Of a DNA stretch of 64,000 nt, positions 25,106 to 33,524 are shown piece after piece. The stretch is from Pseudomonas fluorescens. Its GTDB lineage: Bacteria > Pseudomonadota > Gammaproteobacteria > Pseudomonadales > Pseudomonadaceae. The position numbers and the translations under genes were made by a program. Below the pieces are notes generated by a model that saw nothing but the letters and a program-made list of their open reading frames with translations, did no database searches and was not told the DNA's origin. Position 1 is the stretch's first letter; each line of letters begins with the position of its first letter. Location: positions 1 to 64,000 of the forward strand of contig NZ_LACH01000053.1 in the NCBI RefSeq assembly GCF_000968015.1. Reading direction: 5' to 3'.

Positions 25106-25270
25106 CAAACACCTCCCAGCGTGTTCTTGAAGTCGATGGTAACCGGACGCCCCCATTGATTACGAATCGATCTGGACGCACCCCTTGGCCACCATATACA
25201 GCCTCGATCTTAACATTGACCTTCTTACCTTCATCTACTGCTTTCACCCAAGCGTTTGCCTTTACCTGCA
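25105..25270 (-). pseudogene. Frameshifted C-terminal tail of a polymorphic toxin (nuclease-like)
   Basis: The upstream frame reads QVKANAWVKAVDEGKKVNVK then IEAVYGGQGVRPD; a second frame continues SIRNQWGRPVTIDFKNTLGG-V and stops at TGA 25107-25105. The frames join if one T is restored near 25163-25175. The pattern (a Trp helix, KKVNVKIE, Y.G...RP) resembles the end of DNA/RNA non-specific endonuclease domains in toxins paired with YezG-type immunity. Only about 55 codons remain; there is no delivery domain, so it is inactive. Confidence 0.6.
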
Positions 25271-25273
25271 CTA

Positions 25274-25471
25274 GACGTCCTGCAAGCCATGACTGATTAC
25301 CGAATCCGCACCGTCACCCAAGTTCTGGAAAACATCATCTTCCGCGCCGAAATCGGCTGCGACACCGTGGTGCTGTCCGACTTTTCAAAACTGCTCGCCA
25401 TCCCGTTGCGTGACGGTTGTGATTTGATGGATGTGATCGGCAGACGCTTGCGAGCGCAGGCGGTGGCGTAA
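25274..25471 (+). pseudogene. 3' fragment of the split small host gene
   Basis: Reads DVLQAMTDYRIRTVTQVLEN and on to the C-terminal VIGRRLRAQAVA and TAA at 25471, with host-like GC-rich codons. An internal ATG at 25289 could give a 60-residue protein, and automated callers may report it as such. Frame and strand agree with the 5' fragment at 24098-24172. The right edge of the cassette is placed at about 25270, where the toxin tail begins on the other strand. Confidence 0.6.
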
Positions 25472-25478
25472 ATGAAAA

Positions 25479-25501
25479 CGGGCGCCCTTCACGGTGCCCG
25501 T
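25479..25501. terminator. Hairpin after the split gene
   Basis: Stem ACGGGCGCC / GGTGCCCGT with a 5-base loop, 8 bp after the TAA. On the minus strand it is followed by TTTTC, on the plus strand by TTCATG, so it is a modest terminator in either direction. Confidence 0.6.
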
Positions 25502-25576
25502 TCATGCCTCTGAACTTTTTACACGCTTAAACCCTCAACTGGATAACTTGCCGTAACCGGAAGTGAGGCCCGCCCC

Positions 25577-25852
25577 ATGAAAACCCTGCTGAAATTCACC
25601 CTCGCCGCCACCCTCGCCTGCGCCCTCCCCGTCTGGGCCTGCACCCCCGAGGAAGCCACGGCCAAACGCGAACAATTAGCCAAGGAAGTGACCAAGCTCA
25701 CCGAACAAAACCCAGCCAAAGCCAAAGAGATCAACGCCGAGTTGCAGAAGATGGATCTAGGGACGGCCAGCAAGGATCTACCGGACAAGTGCCAGTTGAT
25801 CGATCAGCGATTGAAGGAGTTGGGATCGGCGGAGAAAAAAACTGAGGGCTGA
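25577..25852 (+). CDS. Small secreted helical protein
   Basis: 91 residues from ATG 25577 (GTGAGG ahead). Signal peptide MKTLLKFTLAATLACALPVW with cleavage near VWA-C. The mature part is Lys/Glu/Ala-rich and helical (EQLAKEVTKLTEQNPAKAKE), with Cys residues at the start (CTPEE) and near the end (DKCQLID) that could pair. Periplasmic; conserved in Pseudomonas to my recollection, function unknown. Single gene. Confidence 0.75.
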   Translation: MKTLLKFTLAATLACALPVWACTPEEATAKREQLAKEVTKLTEQNPAKAKEINAELQKMDLGTASKDLPDKCQLIDQRLKELGSAEKKTEG

Positions 25853-25860
25853 AGGCAAGA

Positions 25861-25940
25861 TCAAAAGATCGCAGCCTCGTTTCACTCGACAGCTCCTACA
25901 AGGATCGGTGTACACCTGTAGGAGCTCTGCGATCTTTTGA
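25861..25940. repeat. REPIN, family B
   Basis: Begins TCAAAAGATCGCAGCCTCG and ends with the complementary TGTAGGAGCTCTGCGATCTT; the second arm lacks the CCGCAGG step, so the pair is asymmetric. It lies between convergent genes, 11 bp from the IclR stop. Confidence 0.8.
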
Positions 25941-25951
25941 TGTGAAGAAGG

Positions 25952-26722
25952 TCAATCTTCCAGGGCAATCCGCTCAACCGCCTTGAGCAATTCCCGACTG
26001 TCCCCGCCTAGCGCAACGGTGGCCTTGGCTGCGGCATCGAGCAGCAATCCGCACGCCGTAACGACCTTCTCCTGGCTGAATCGCTCGGCAGGGCCAGACA
26101 AGGTCAATGCCCCCGTCAGCTCAAAAGCCGCATTGAACACCGGCACCGACACCGAAGCCGTTTCCGGATCACGCTCACCAAAGGACGTCGCCCAGAATTG
26201 CTCGCGGATGGCGCCCAGGCTCGGGTCGGACACTGCGCCAAAAGCTCGTAGGATTTTTCCCGAGGCGCCGGCATTCACCGGGAATCGTGCACCTTCATGC
26301 AGGGAAACCCGCACCGCACGCCTGGGCTCGACACGAAACAACACCACGCGACTGTCGTTTTCCCGTACATAAAATGAAGACGTTTCGCCGCTCGCTTCGG
26401 ACAGGGATTCCAGCAACGGGTAGATCACATCCCGCAGGCGGAACGAGGTCTGATAGACCTGCGCCAGCCGTAATGGCTCGGGGCCAACGGCGTATTGGCC
26501 ATCGCCGAGGCGACGGATGAAGCCGGCGCGTTCCAGCGAACTCATCAAGCGCAGGATGGTGCTTTTATACAGCCCCGTGCGCCGGGCGATTTCCGCCAGC
26601 GGCAGGCTGTTACTGCCGACATCGAACGCCGCGAGGATCGCAAAGGCGCGATCCACGGCCGCTACGCCACCTTCGGCAGCAGGCAGGGAAGGTTCGTCTT
26701 CCGATGGTGATTGTTTGCTCAT
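25952..26722 (-). CDS. IclR-family transcriptional regulator
   Basis: 256 residues from ATG 26722 (a TTG at 26737 is less likely). A winged helix at about 18-80 (VDRAFAILAAFDVGSNSLPL, YKSTILRLMSSLERAGFIRR) is followed by the IclR effector domain (SSFYVRENDSRVVLFRVEPR, NAGASGKILRAF). IclR proteins usually repress or activate nearby catabolic genes in response to a small acid. The target is probably the CoA-transferase/lyase pair (86 bp upstream on the same strand) and the divergent CitMHS transporter, where two candidate operators lie. Confidence 0.85.
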   Translation of the reverse strand: MSKQSPSEDEPSLPAAEGGVAAVDRAFAILAAFDVGSNSLPLAEIARRTGLYKSTILRLMSSLERAGFIRRLGDGQYAVGPEPLRLAQVYQTSFRLRDVIYPLLESLSEASGETSSFYVRENDSRVVLFRVEPRRAVRVSLHEGARFPVNAGASGKILRAFGAVSDPSLGAIREQFWATSFGERDPETASVSVPVFNAAFELTGALTLSGPAERFSQEKVVTACGLLLDAAAKATVALGGDSRELLKAVERIALED

Positions 26723-26808
26723 GTTCGCTCGTGACAAAACTTCGGGACGGCGCCAGCAACGGCTGCGCAGCGGCTACCTTAACCGTTGATCGAACGGGCG
26801 ACCACCCT

Positions 26809-28020
26809 TCACGCCTCGGACTTGATGACCCCGGCGCTGTGCAGTGCGTAGATATCGGCCGGGGTGTAACCCAACTCGCTCAGCAATTCATCTGAATGGC
26901 TGCCCAAAGCCGGCACGTTCAAACGAGTACCAAAGCGCTGTCCGTCCATTTCGAACGGCAACATCGGCACATTGACCGACTGGCCGTCAGGCAACGTCAC
27001 TTGAGCCATGCCACCGGAGTCGTTCAGGTGCTTGTCTTCGAACATATCCTGAGGTCGCTGGATCGGAGAAAACGGCAGACCGGCCTTTTCACACAGTGCC
27101 ATGACTTCAACCTTGCTCATGGCGGCCAGACAGTCGCGTACTTTCGGCAGGATCAACTGGCGCGCAGCCACTCGCTGGTTGTTGCTGGCGAACTGCGGAT
27201 CGCTACCGAACGCATCGAAGCTGAACACTTCACAGAAGCTTTTCCACTGACTGTCGCTGACCACGCCGAGGAAGATCTGCTCTTCATCGGCGCAACTGAA
27301 CACGTCATAGATTGCCCACGCAGAGACACGGCTGGGCATCGGCGCGACGGGCGCACCAGTGACGACGTTTTGCATCATGTGCTGGGCCACCAGAAATGCC
27401 GAGTTCTCGAACAGGCCAGTCTGCACGAACTGGCCCTGAGCGCTTTGGGTACGCTGCAGCAGTGCCGCGAGAATTGAAATTGCGCTGAACATTCCGCCCA
27501 TCACGTCGTTGACCGACGCCCCGGCGCGCAACGGTTGGCCGACAGGGCCAGTCATATAGGCCAGGCCCGTCATCATCTGCACCACTTCGTCGAGCGCCGT
27601 ACGATGTTCGTAGGGGCCAGGCAGAAAACCCTTCATGGAGCTGTAAATAATGTCCGGCTTGATCGCCTTGACGTCGGCGTAACCCAGACCGAGTTTTTCC
27701 ATGGTGCCGGGACGGAAGTTCTCGGTGACTACGTCTGCGGTGGCGATCAGTTTCTTCACCGCCGCAATTCCTTCGGGGGTTTTCAGGTCGACGGCGAAGC
27801 TTTTCTTGTTGCGGTTGTAGGTGGTCCAGTACCCGGCGCCGGAGCCCATCAAGCGTCGAGTGTTGTCGCCTTGCGGGGTCGGTTCGACCTTGATCACCTC
27901 AGCCCCCAGATCAGCCAGCACCAGACCGCAGGTCGGCCCCATGACCATGTGAACGAACTCGATGACCCGAATACCGGCCAGCGGCAAAGGCTTTTGTTGT
28001 TGGCTGAGGCTCATGTTCAT
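26809..28020 (-). CDS. CaiB/BaiF-family (type III) CoA-transferase
   Basis: 403 residues from ATG 28020, which overlaps the stop of the upstream lyase gene (ATGA). The N-terminus PLAGIRVIEFVHMVMGPTCG and ADLGAEVIKVEPTPQGDNTR are the family signature; ELA/DEVVQMMTGLAYMTGPVGQP contains the catalytic-region acidic residue. These enzymes move CoA between carboxylic acids. Paired with a hydroxymethylglutaryl-CoA lyase homologue and a citrate-type transporter, it probably activates a branched hydroxy-dicarboxylate such as 3-hydroxy-3-methylglutarate or citramalate. The substrate is inferred from context. Confidence 0.85.
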   Translation of the reverse strand: MNMSLSQQQKPLPLAGIRVIEFVHMVMGPTCGLVLADLGAEVIKVEPTPQGDNTRRLMGSGAGYWTTYNRNKKSFAVDLKTPEGIAAVKKLIATADVVTENFRPGTMEKLGLGYADVKAIKPDIIYSSMKGFLPGPYEHRTALDEVVQMMTGLAYMTGPVGQPLRAGASVNDVMGGMFSAISILAALLQRTQSAQGQFVQTGLFENSAFLVAQHMMQNVVTGAPVAPMPSRVSAWAIYDVFSCADEEQIFLGVVSDSQWKSFCEVFSFDAFGSDPQFASNNQRVAARQLILPKVRDCLAAMSKVEVMALCEKAGLPFSPIQRPQDMFEDKHLNDSGGMAQVTLPDGQSVNVPMLPFEMDGQRFGTRLNVPALGSHSDELLSELGYTPADIYALHSAGVIKSEA

Positions 28021-28958
28021 ACCGCCTTCTTCGCATAGTGAAAATTCTTGCCCACACCGGCATCGGGGATGAAGCCGTACAGCGGTTCACCCGGCAGGCC
28101 CTGGCGCAACCACTCGCGAGCCGCCACCAGCCGATCGATGTCGATACCAGTGCGCAGGCCCATGGATTCGAGCAGGTAAACCAGGTCTTCGGTGACGATG
28201 TTGCCCGACGCGCCGGGGGCGTATGGGCAGCCACCGATCCCGCCCTGAGAGGCGTCGATGGTGGTCACGCCCACGTCCAGCGCCGCCAGCACATTGGCCA
28301 GGCCCTGGCCGCGGGTGTTGTGGAAATGCGCACTGCCGGCAACACCCGGCAATTCCTGGCGCAATCGGGTGAACAAGCGCCGGACCTGAGTCGGGTTGGC
28401 GTAGCCGACGGTGTCGGCCAGCCCCACTTCATTGACGCCCAGCTCGGCCATGAGGGTGGCCATGCGCAAAGTGTCGTCATCCGGCACTTCGCCCTGGATC
28501 GTGCAACCAAACACCGTCGACAACCCGGCCTCGATTTCGATGTTCGGGTACTGCTCGTTGCGCAAGGCAACGACGGCGCGAACTTCCTGATAGACCTCAA
28601 TGTGGGTCTTGCGGATGTTGGCCAGGGAATGGGGTTCGCTCACCGAAATCGGCATCGTGATTTTTTGCACGCCAGCCTTGAATGCCGCTTCGGCGCCCTT
28701 GAGGTTGGGCACCAGTGCGGTCACGAACAGGTTGGGCAAGGTTCGCGCATAAGCCACCACCTCAGCGGCATCGGCCATCTGCGGCAGCAGTTTCGGCGAC
28801 ACAAAAGAGCCCACCTCGATTTCGCGCAGCCCGGCATTAGCCAGGGCCGCGATCCATTTCAGTTTCAGCGCGGTCGGCATGGTCGCCGCGACGCTTTGCA
28901 GCCCGTCTCGCGGCCCGACTTCGCTGACCAAAATATCGATTTCGTTCGAATGACCCAT
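28017..28958 (-). CDS. HMG-CoA lyase family enzyme
   Basis: 313 residues from ATG 28958, with GGAGGG 7 bp upstream; the longer frame to 29003 lacks a site. DRE-TIM fold: VSEVGPRDGLQSVAATMP (metal Asp and catalytic Arg), EVGSFVSPKLLPQMAD, SAHFHNTRGQGLANVLAALD (metal His pair) and GGIGGCPYAPGASGNI, which holds the catalytic Cys loop. The family splits 3-hydroxy-3-methylglutaryl-CoA to acetoacetate and acetyl-CoA, or related acyl-CoAs. First gene of the leftward pair with the CoA-transferase (4-bp overlap), so the two act in sequence. Confidence 0.87.
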   Translation of the reverse strand: MGHSNEIDILVSEVGPRDGLQSVAATMPTALKLKWIAALANAGLREIEVGSFVSPKLLPQMADAAEVVAYARTLPNLFVTALVPNLKGAEAAFKAGVQKITMPISVSEPHSLANIRKTHIEVYQEVRAVVALRNEQYPNIEIEAGLSTVFGCTIQGEVPDDDTLRMATLMAELGVNEVGLADTVGYANPTQVRRLFTRLRQELPGVAGSAHFHNTRGQGLANVLAALDVGVTTIDASQGGIGGCPYAPGASGNIVTEDLVYLLESMGLRTGIDIDRLVAAREWLRQGLPGEPLYGFIPDAGVGKNFHYAKKAV

Positions 28959-29023
28959 CACCAACCCTCCTGAGACGCCACGAGAACCCGTGTTTTCGGG
29001 CACCTCGAAACTCGTTCTACCTG

Positions 29024-29040
29024 ACAGAATATTGTTCTGT
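29024..29040. promoter_or_regulatory. Palindrome upstream of the lyase gene, candidate IclR operator
   Basis: ACAGAATATTGTTCTGT: 6-bp arms ACAGAA/TTCTGT around 5 bp, 66 bp ahead of the lyase start. Placement next to the leftward promoter suits a repressor site. Attribution to the IclR protein encoded nearby is inferred. Confidence 0.5.
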
Positions 29041-29139
29041 TTTTAGTATCTGCCGGGTTTCGGTGACTTGTCAACGAACGGACAAACACTTGACAGCACA
29101 AAAAATTGATCGGAAAGTTGTTCCATCAAAAGGAATGAT

Positions 29140-29156
29140 GTTCTGCCTAACAGAAC
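29140..29156. promoter_or_regulatory. Palindrome upstream of the CitMHS gene, candidate IclR operator
   Basis: GTTCTGCCTAACAGAAC: 6-bp arms GTTCTG/CAGAAC around 5 bp, 72 bp ahead of the transporter start. It shares TTCTG/CAGAA arm elements, in swapped order, with the site at 29024-29040, so each divergent promoter has one. Confidence 0.5.
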
Positions 29157-29227
29157 GATAGAGACGACCAAGCGGTGCTTCCACCCGCCGTCGCGCCCGG
29201 ACAAAACCTATAAAAACGAGGGAACTC

Positions 29228-30514
29228 ATGCTGACGCTAATCAGCTATTCGATGATCACGTGCTTCATGTACCTGGTCATGAGCAAACGCCTGTCGCCGC
29301 TGGTTGCACTGTTGCTGGTGCCAGTCGCCTTTGCCTGCCTGGCCGGTTACACCACGACACTAGGGCCGATGATGTTAGACGGCTTGAAGATGCTAGCCCC
29401 GACCGGGGTGATGCTGACCTTTGCGATTCTGTATTTCTGCATGATGACCGATGCCGGGTTGTTCAATCCGCTGGTCAAACTGATCCTCAAAGCGGTGAAA
29501 GGCGATCCGCAAAAGATCGTGCTGGGCACCGCGATTCTCGGGATCTGCGTCGGCCTGGACGGCGACGGTGCCACCACTTACATCATCACCTGCGCGGCAC
29601 TGCTGCCGCTGTATCGCCGCACTGGCGTGCGTCTGCAAGTCATGGCCACCGTGTTGCTGCTGGCCATCGGGGTGATGAATATTCTGCCGTGGGCCGGACC
29701 GTTTTCCCGGGCGGCCAGTGCCATGAAGGTGGACATCACCGAGCTGTTCGTGGCGATGCTGCCGTTGATGGCCATCGGGTTGGCGTGGGTGATTTTCGTC
29801 GCGCTCTATCTGGGCCGCCTGGAACGGCGTCGGCTGGGGGTGGTGCAACTCGACGGCAATGAAGGCCTGGAACACTTCACCGAATTTCGCCTGAACGATT
29901 GGCGCTTCCTGTTCAACGCGGCGCTGACCATTACCCTGATCGCGCTGATGATGCTCGCGGTGATGCCGCCAGCCGTGTTGTTTATGCTCGCCTTCGGTAT
30001 CGGCCTGGTGGTGAACTTCCCGAACCTCAAAGACCAGAAAGCGGTGATCGCCCGTCACGCCGACAACGTCATGGCGGTGACCTTGCTGATCTTCGCGGCG
30101 GGGATTTTCGTTGGCATCATGGGCGGGACCGGCATGACCAAGGCCATATCCGAGAGTCTGATCCACGTGATCCCGGAATGGGCCGGCAGTTCGATGTCGA
30201 TCATCACCGCGTTTATCAGCATGCCGTTCACCTACGTGCTGACCAACGACGCGTTCTACTTTGGCGTGCTGCCGATCCTTGCCGAAACCGCCAGCCACTA
30301 CGGCATCACCGGCAAGGAAATGGCCATCGCCGGGTTGATCGGTCAACCGGTGCATTTGCTCAGTCCGCTGGTGGCGTCCACGTACCTGCTATGCGGATTA
30401 CTGGATCTGGATTATGGCGACAACCAGCGCATGACCTTGAAATGGACCGTTGGCACGGTAGGGGTGATGCTGTTGGCGGCGCTGGCATTCGGTTCGATTT
30501 CGATTGTCAGATAA
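29228..30514 (+). CDS. CitMHS-family citrate/dicarboxylate:H+ symporter
   Basis: 428 residues, about 12 membrane segments. Family features include AILYFCMMTDAGLFNPLVKL (about 64), GICVGLDGDGATTYIITCAA (about 106) and VLTNDAFYFGVLPILAETAS (about 337), as in metal-citrate transporters. The gene is divergent from the HMG-CoA-lyase/CoA-transferase pair, so it probably imports their substrate rather than citrate itself. A strong terminator follows. Confidence 0.85.
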   Translation: MLTLISYSMITCFMYLVMSKRLSPLVALLLVPVAFACLAGYTTTLGPMMLDGLKMLAPTGVMLTFAILYFCMMTDAGLFNPLVKLILKAVKGDPQKIVLGTAILGICVGLDGDGATTYIITCAALLPLYRRTGVRLQVMATVLLLAIGVMNILPWAGPFSRAASAMKVDITELFVAMLPLMAIGLAWVIFVALYLGRLERRRLGVVQLDGNEGLEHFTEFRLNDWRFLFNAALTITLIALMMLAVMPPAVLFMLAFGIGLVVNFPNLKDQKAVIARHADNVMAVTLLIFAAGIFVGIMGGTGMTKAISESLIHVIPEWAGSSMSIITAFISMPFTYVLTNDAFYFGVLPILAETASHYGITGKEMAIAGLIGQPVHLLSPLVASTYLLCGLLDLDYGDNQRMTLKWTVGTVGVMLLAALAFGSISIVR

Positions 30515-30523
30515 CCCGGCAAA

Positions 30524-30564
30524 ACCCACAAAAAACCCGGACAGTGTCCGGGTTTTTTGTGGGT
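30524..30564. terminator. Bidirectional terminator between CitMHS and helicase genes
   Basis: Perfect 20-bp arms (ACCCACAAAAAACCCGGACA and its complement) with one base between them. It has A/T runs on both sides of the CCCGGACA stem, so it can stop transcription from both convergent genes. Confidence 0.92.
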
Positions 30565-30576
30565 CGCTAGAACTGC

Positions 30577-31923
30577 TTACTCAGCAGCCGGCGCTTCCGG
30601 CTTGCGGCGCTTCAGCGGCGCCATGCCATCCTTGCTAACCAGCGACAGGGCGTCGGTCTTCGGGCGGTTGGCGATTTTGCGTTTGGTCGGTGCCTTGGCG
30701 CCGGTTTTCTTCTTGTCGCCCTTGGCGTCGACTTTTTTCTTCTTCACGCCAACGGCTTTGCCCGAGGCCTTGACCTTTTTCGGTCCGCCGTAGGTGCCTT
30801 TGACTTCCTTGATGGTGCGGCGCTCGAAGCTCTGCTTGAGGTAGCGCTCGACGCTCGACATCAGGTTCCAGTCGCCGTGGCAGATCAGCGAGATGGCCAG
30901 GCCATCGTTGCCGGCACGGCCGGTGCGACCGATGCGGTGAACGTATTCGTCGCCGCTGCGCGGCATGTCGAAGTTGATCACCAGGTCCAGGCCTTCCACG
31001 TCCAGGCCGCGAGCGGCGACGTCGGTGGCGACGAGGATTTTCACGCCGCCCTGCTTCAGGCGGTCGATGGCCAGCTTGCGGTCCTTCTGGTCTTTGTCAC
31101 CGTGCAGGACGAACGCTTTGTATTCCTGCGCCACCAGGCGGCCGTAGATACGGTCGGCCATGGCCCGGGTGTTGGTGAACACGATGGCCTTCTGGTAGGT
31201 CTCGTTGGCCAGCAGCCAGTTCACGATCTGTTCTTTGTGCTGGTTGTGGTCAGCGGTGATGATCTGCTGACGGGTGGTCGCATTCAGATCGCTGACGTTG
31301 TTGAGCTGCAGGTGCTCAGGGTTGTTCAGTACCTTGGCGACCATCTCGCGCAGGCCCGAACCACCGGTAGTGGCGGAGAACAGCATGGTCTGCTGGCGGT
31401 TGGTGCACTCTTCCACCAGACGCTGGACGTCTTCGGCAAAGCCCATGTCGAGCATGCGGTCGGCTTCGTCGAGGACCAGTACTTCGACTTCTTTCAGGTC
31501 GAGGTTGCCGGCGTTCAGTTGCTCGATCATCCGGCCAGGCGTACCGATCAGGATGTCCGGCACCTTGCGCAGCATGGCAGCCTGGACCTTGAAGTCTTCA
31601 CCGCCGGTGATCAGGCCGGACTTGATGAAGGTGAACTGAGCGAAACGCTCAACTTCCTTGATGGTTTGCTGGGCCAGCTCGCGGGTCGGCAGCAGGATCA
31701 GGGTCTTGATGCTGACGCGGACTTTAGCCGGGCCGATCAGACGGTTGAGGATCGGCAAAACAAAAGCAGCGGTTTTGCCGCTACCGGTTTGCGCTGTCAC
31801 CCGCAGGTCACGCCCTTGGAGCGCCAGCGGAATAGCCGCTGCTTGCACAGGCGTTGGCTCGACAAATTTAAGCTCGGCCACGGCTTTGAGCAGGCGTTCG
31901 TGCAGGGCGAATTGGGAAAACAC
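30577..31923 (-). CDS. DEAD-box RNA helicase
   Basis: 448 residues from GTG 31923 (GAGG 8 bp ahead); the TTG start at 31947 is discarded. All core motifs are present: Q-motif (EPTPVQAAAIP), TAQTGSGKT, PTRELAQQ, TPGR, VLDEADRM, SAT, ATDVAARGLDVEGLDLVINF and HRIGRTGRAG. A lysine-rich tail of about 90 residues (KKVKASGKAVGVKKKKVDAK) probably binds RNA. The overall look is SrmB/RhlE-like; members act in ribosome assembly and mRNA decay, especially in the cold. The exact subfamily is not fixed here. Confidence 0.9.
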   Translation of the reverse strand: MFSQFALHERLLKAVAELKFVEPTPVQAAAIPLALQGRDLRVTAQTGSGKTAAFVLPILNRLIGPAKVRVSIKTLILLPTRELAQQTIKEVERFAQFTFIKSGLITGGEDFKVQAAMLRKVPDILIGTPGRMIEQLNAGNLDLKEVEVLVLDEADRMLDMGFAEDVQRLVEECTNRQQTMLFSATTGGSGLREMVAKVLNNPEHLQLNNVSDLNATTRQQIITADHNQHKEQIVNWLLANETYQKAIVFTNTRAMADRIYGRLVAQEYKAFVLHGDKDQKDRKLAIDRLKQGGVKILVATDVAARGLDVEGLDLVINFDMPRSGDEYVHRIGRTGRAGNDGLAISLICHGDWNLMSSVERYLKQSFERRTIKEVKGTYGGPKKVKASGKAVGVKKKKVDAKGDKKKTGAKAPTKRKIANRPKTDALSLVSKDGMAPLKRRKPEAPAAE

Positions 31924-32117
31924 GGGTGCTACCTCGAAGAAATACAAAAAAACAGCTGCATAGGGTAACGGTTTCGAGCGCTAAGGCCGAGTTTCTTTAT
32001 ACAAACGGCGCTAAACAGTGGTTTTTTTTGTTGCGTCTTTTGTCCTCGAACGTCATCCAAAGCGTCTTAAATGCTCTAATCGCCCCGTCGCGTCCTACAG
32101 AAGAACCGTTTTCGCCC

Positions 32118-33416
32118 ATGGATATCAAACAGCTCTGGCTCAACGTCCAAGACCTTTGGGGTGCCCTTGATCAGCACCCGCTCCTGCATTCCAGCCTGGC
32201 TTTGGTGGTATTACTGGTGGTTGCGCTGGCCCTCGGACGAGTGGCGCGCTACCTCATTCTGCATGCGACCAAAATGCTCGGTCGCCAGCCGGCATTGCAC
32301 TGGATCAATGACTTTCGGCATAACAAGGTCTTTCATCGCCTGGCGCAGATCACACCCTCGCTGGTGATCCAGTTCGGCTTGCACCTGGTGCCGGAGCTGG
32401 GCAAAACCAGCCTGATCTTCCTTGGTAACGTCGCGCTGGCATTTACCATTCTGTTTTTGCTGTTGGCGGTCAGTGCCCTGCTCAGCGCCCTGCTCGATAT
32501 CTACGCGCGCACCGAACATGCCCGTACCCGCTCGATCAAAGGCTACATACAACTGACGAAAATGGTGCTGTATGTGTTTGGCGCGATCATCATCGTTGCC
32601 ACCCTCATCGACCGTTCGCCGCTGTTGCTGCTGTCGGGTCTGGGCGCCATGTCGGCGGTGATTCTGTTGGTCTACAAGGACACCCTCCTGTCGTTCGTCG
32701 CCAGCGTGCAGCTGACCAGCAATGACATGCTGCGGGTCGGCGACTGGATCGAGATGCCGCAAGTCGGCGCCGACGGTGACGTGGTCGACATCACGCTGCA
32801 CACGGTCAAGGTGCAAAATTTCGATAAAACGATTGTTTCGATTCCAACCTGGCGCCTGATGTCCGAGTCGTTCAAGAACTGGCGCGGCATGCAGCAATCC
32901 GGTGGACGACGGATCAAGCGCAGCCTGTTCATCGACGCCAGTGGCGTGCGGTTCATCCGCGATGACGAAGAGCAGAAGCTGTCCCAGGTGCATCTGCTGA
33001 CCGACTACATCAGCCGCAAGCAGGCTGAGCTCAAGGCCTGGAACGAAGCGCAGGGCAACGTTGCAGCGATGTCGGCCAACCGTCGGCGGATGACCAATAT
33101 CGGAACCTTCCGCGCGTATGCATTGGCGTATTTGAAGAGTCACCCGGAAATCCAGCCGAACATGACCTGCATGGTTCGGCAGATGCAGACCACCGCGCAG
33201 GGGATTCCGCTGGAAATCTACTGTTTCACCCGCACCACCGTGTGGGCGGATTACGAGCGGATTCAGGGGGATATTTTCGATTACCTGCTGGCAGTGTTGC
33301 CGGAGTTTGGCTTGAGCCTTTATCAGCAACCCAGTGGCGGTGATTTGCGGGCCGGGTTGCTTCCGGCCATGTTAGGCGCGAGCCATATCCCCGAACCCGA
33401 AAAACACATCATGTAA
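32118..33416 (+). CDS. MscS-family mechanosensitive channel, YbdG (MscM) type
   Basis: 432 residues from ATG 32118; the frame is open further upstream but without protein-like content. Four to five membrane segments (HSSLALVVLLVVALALGRVA; LLLLSGLGAMSAVILLVYKD), then the MscS beta domain (MLRVGDWIEMPQVGADGDVV, SIPTWRLMSESFKNWRGMQQ) and a cytoplasmic region with GGRRIKRSLFIDA...DDEEQKL. The last motif and the length are characteristic of YbdG-like channels, which gate under mild hypo-osmotic stress. Divergent from the helicase gene. Confidence 0.85.
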   Translation: MDIKQLWLNVQDLWGALDQHPLLHSSLALVVLLVVALALGRVARYLILHATKMLGRQPALHWINDFRHNKVFHRLAQITPSLVIQFGLHLVPELGKTSLIFLGNVALAFTILFLLLAVSALLSALLDIYARTEHARTRSIKGYIQLTKMVLYVFGAIIIVATLIDRSPLLLLSGLGAMSAVILLVYKDTLLSFVASVQLTSNDMLRVGDWIEMPQVGADGDVVDITLHTVKVQNFDKTIVSIPTWRLMSESFKNWRGMQQSGGRRIKRSLFIDASGVRFIRDDEEQKLSQVHLLTDYISRKQAELKAWNEAQGNVAAMSANRRRMTNIGTFRAYALAYLKSHPEIQPNMTCMVRQMQTTAQGIPLEIYCFTRTTVWADYERIQGDIFDYLLAVLPEFGLSLYQQPSGGDLRAGLLPAMLGASHIPEPEKHIM

Positions 33417-33430
33417 CCCCGCATATCCCC

Positions 33431-33520
33431 TGTGGGAGCGAGCTTGCTCGCGATAGCAGTGTGTCAGATAACATTGATGTCGACTGACACTCAGCCATCG
33501 CGAGCAAGCTCGCTCCCACA
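33431..33520. repeat. REPIN, family A
   Basis: Arms TGTGGGAGCGAGCTTGCTCG at 33431 and its complement ending at 33520, both perfect. It lies between convergent genes and ends 4 bp before the EamA permease stop, so it doubles as a transcript end. Confidence 0.88.
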
Positions 33521-33524
33521 GGAA

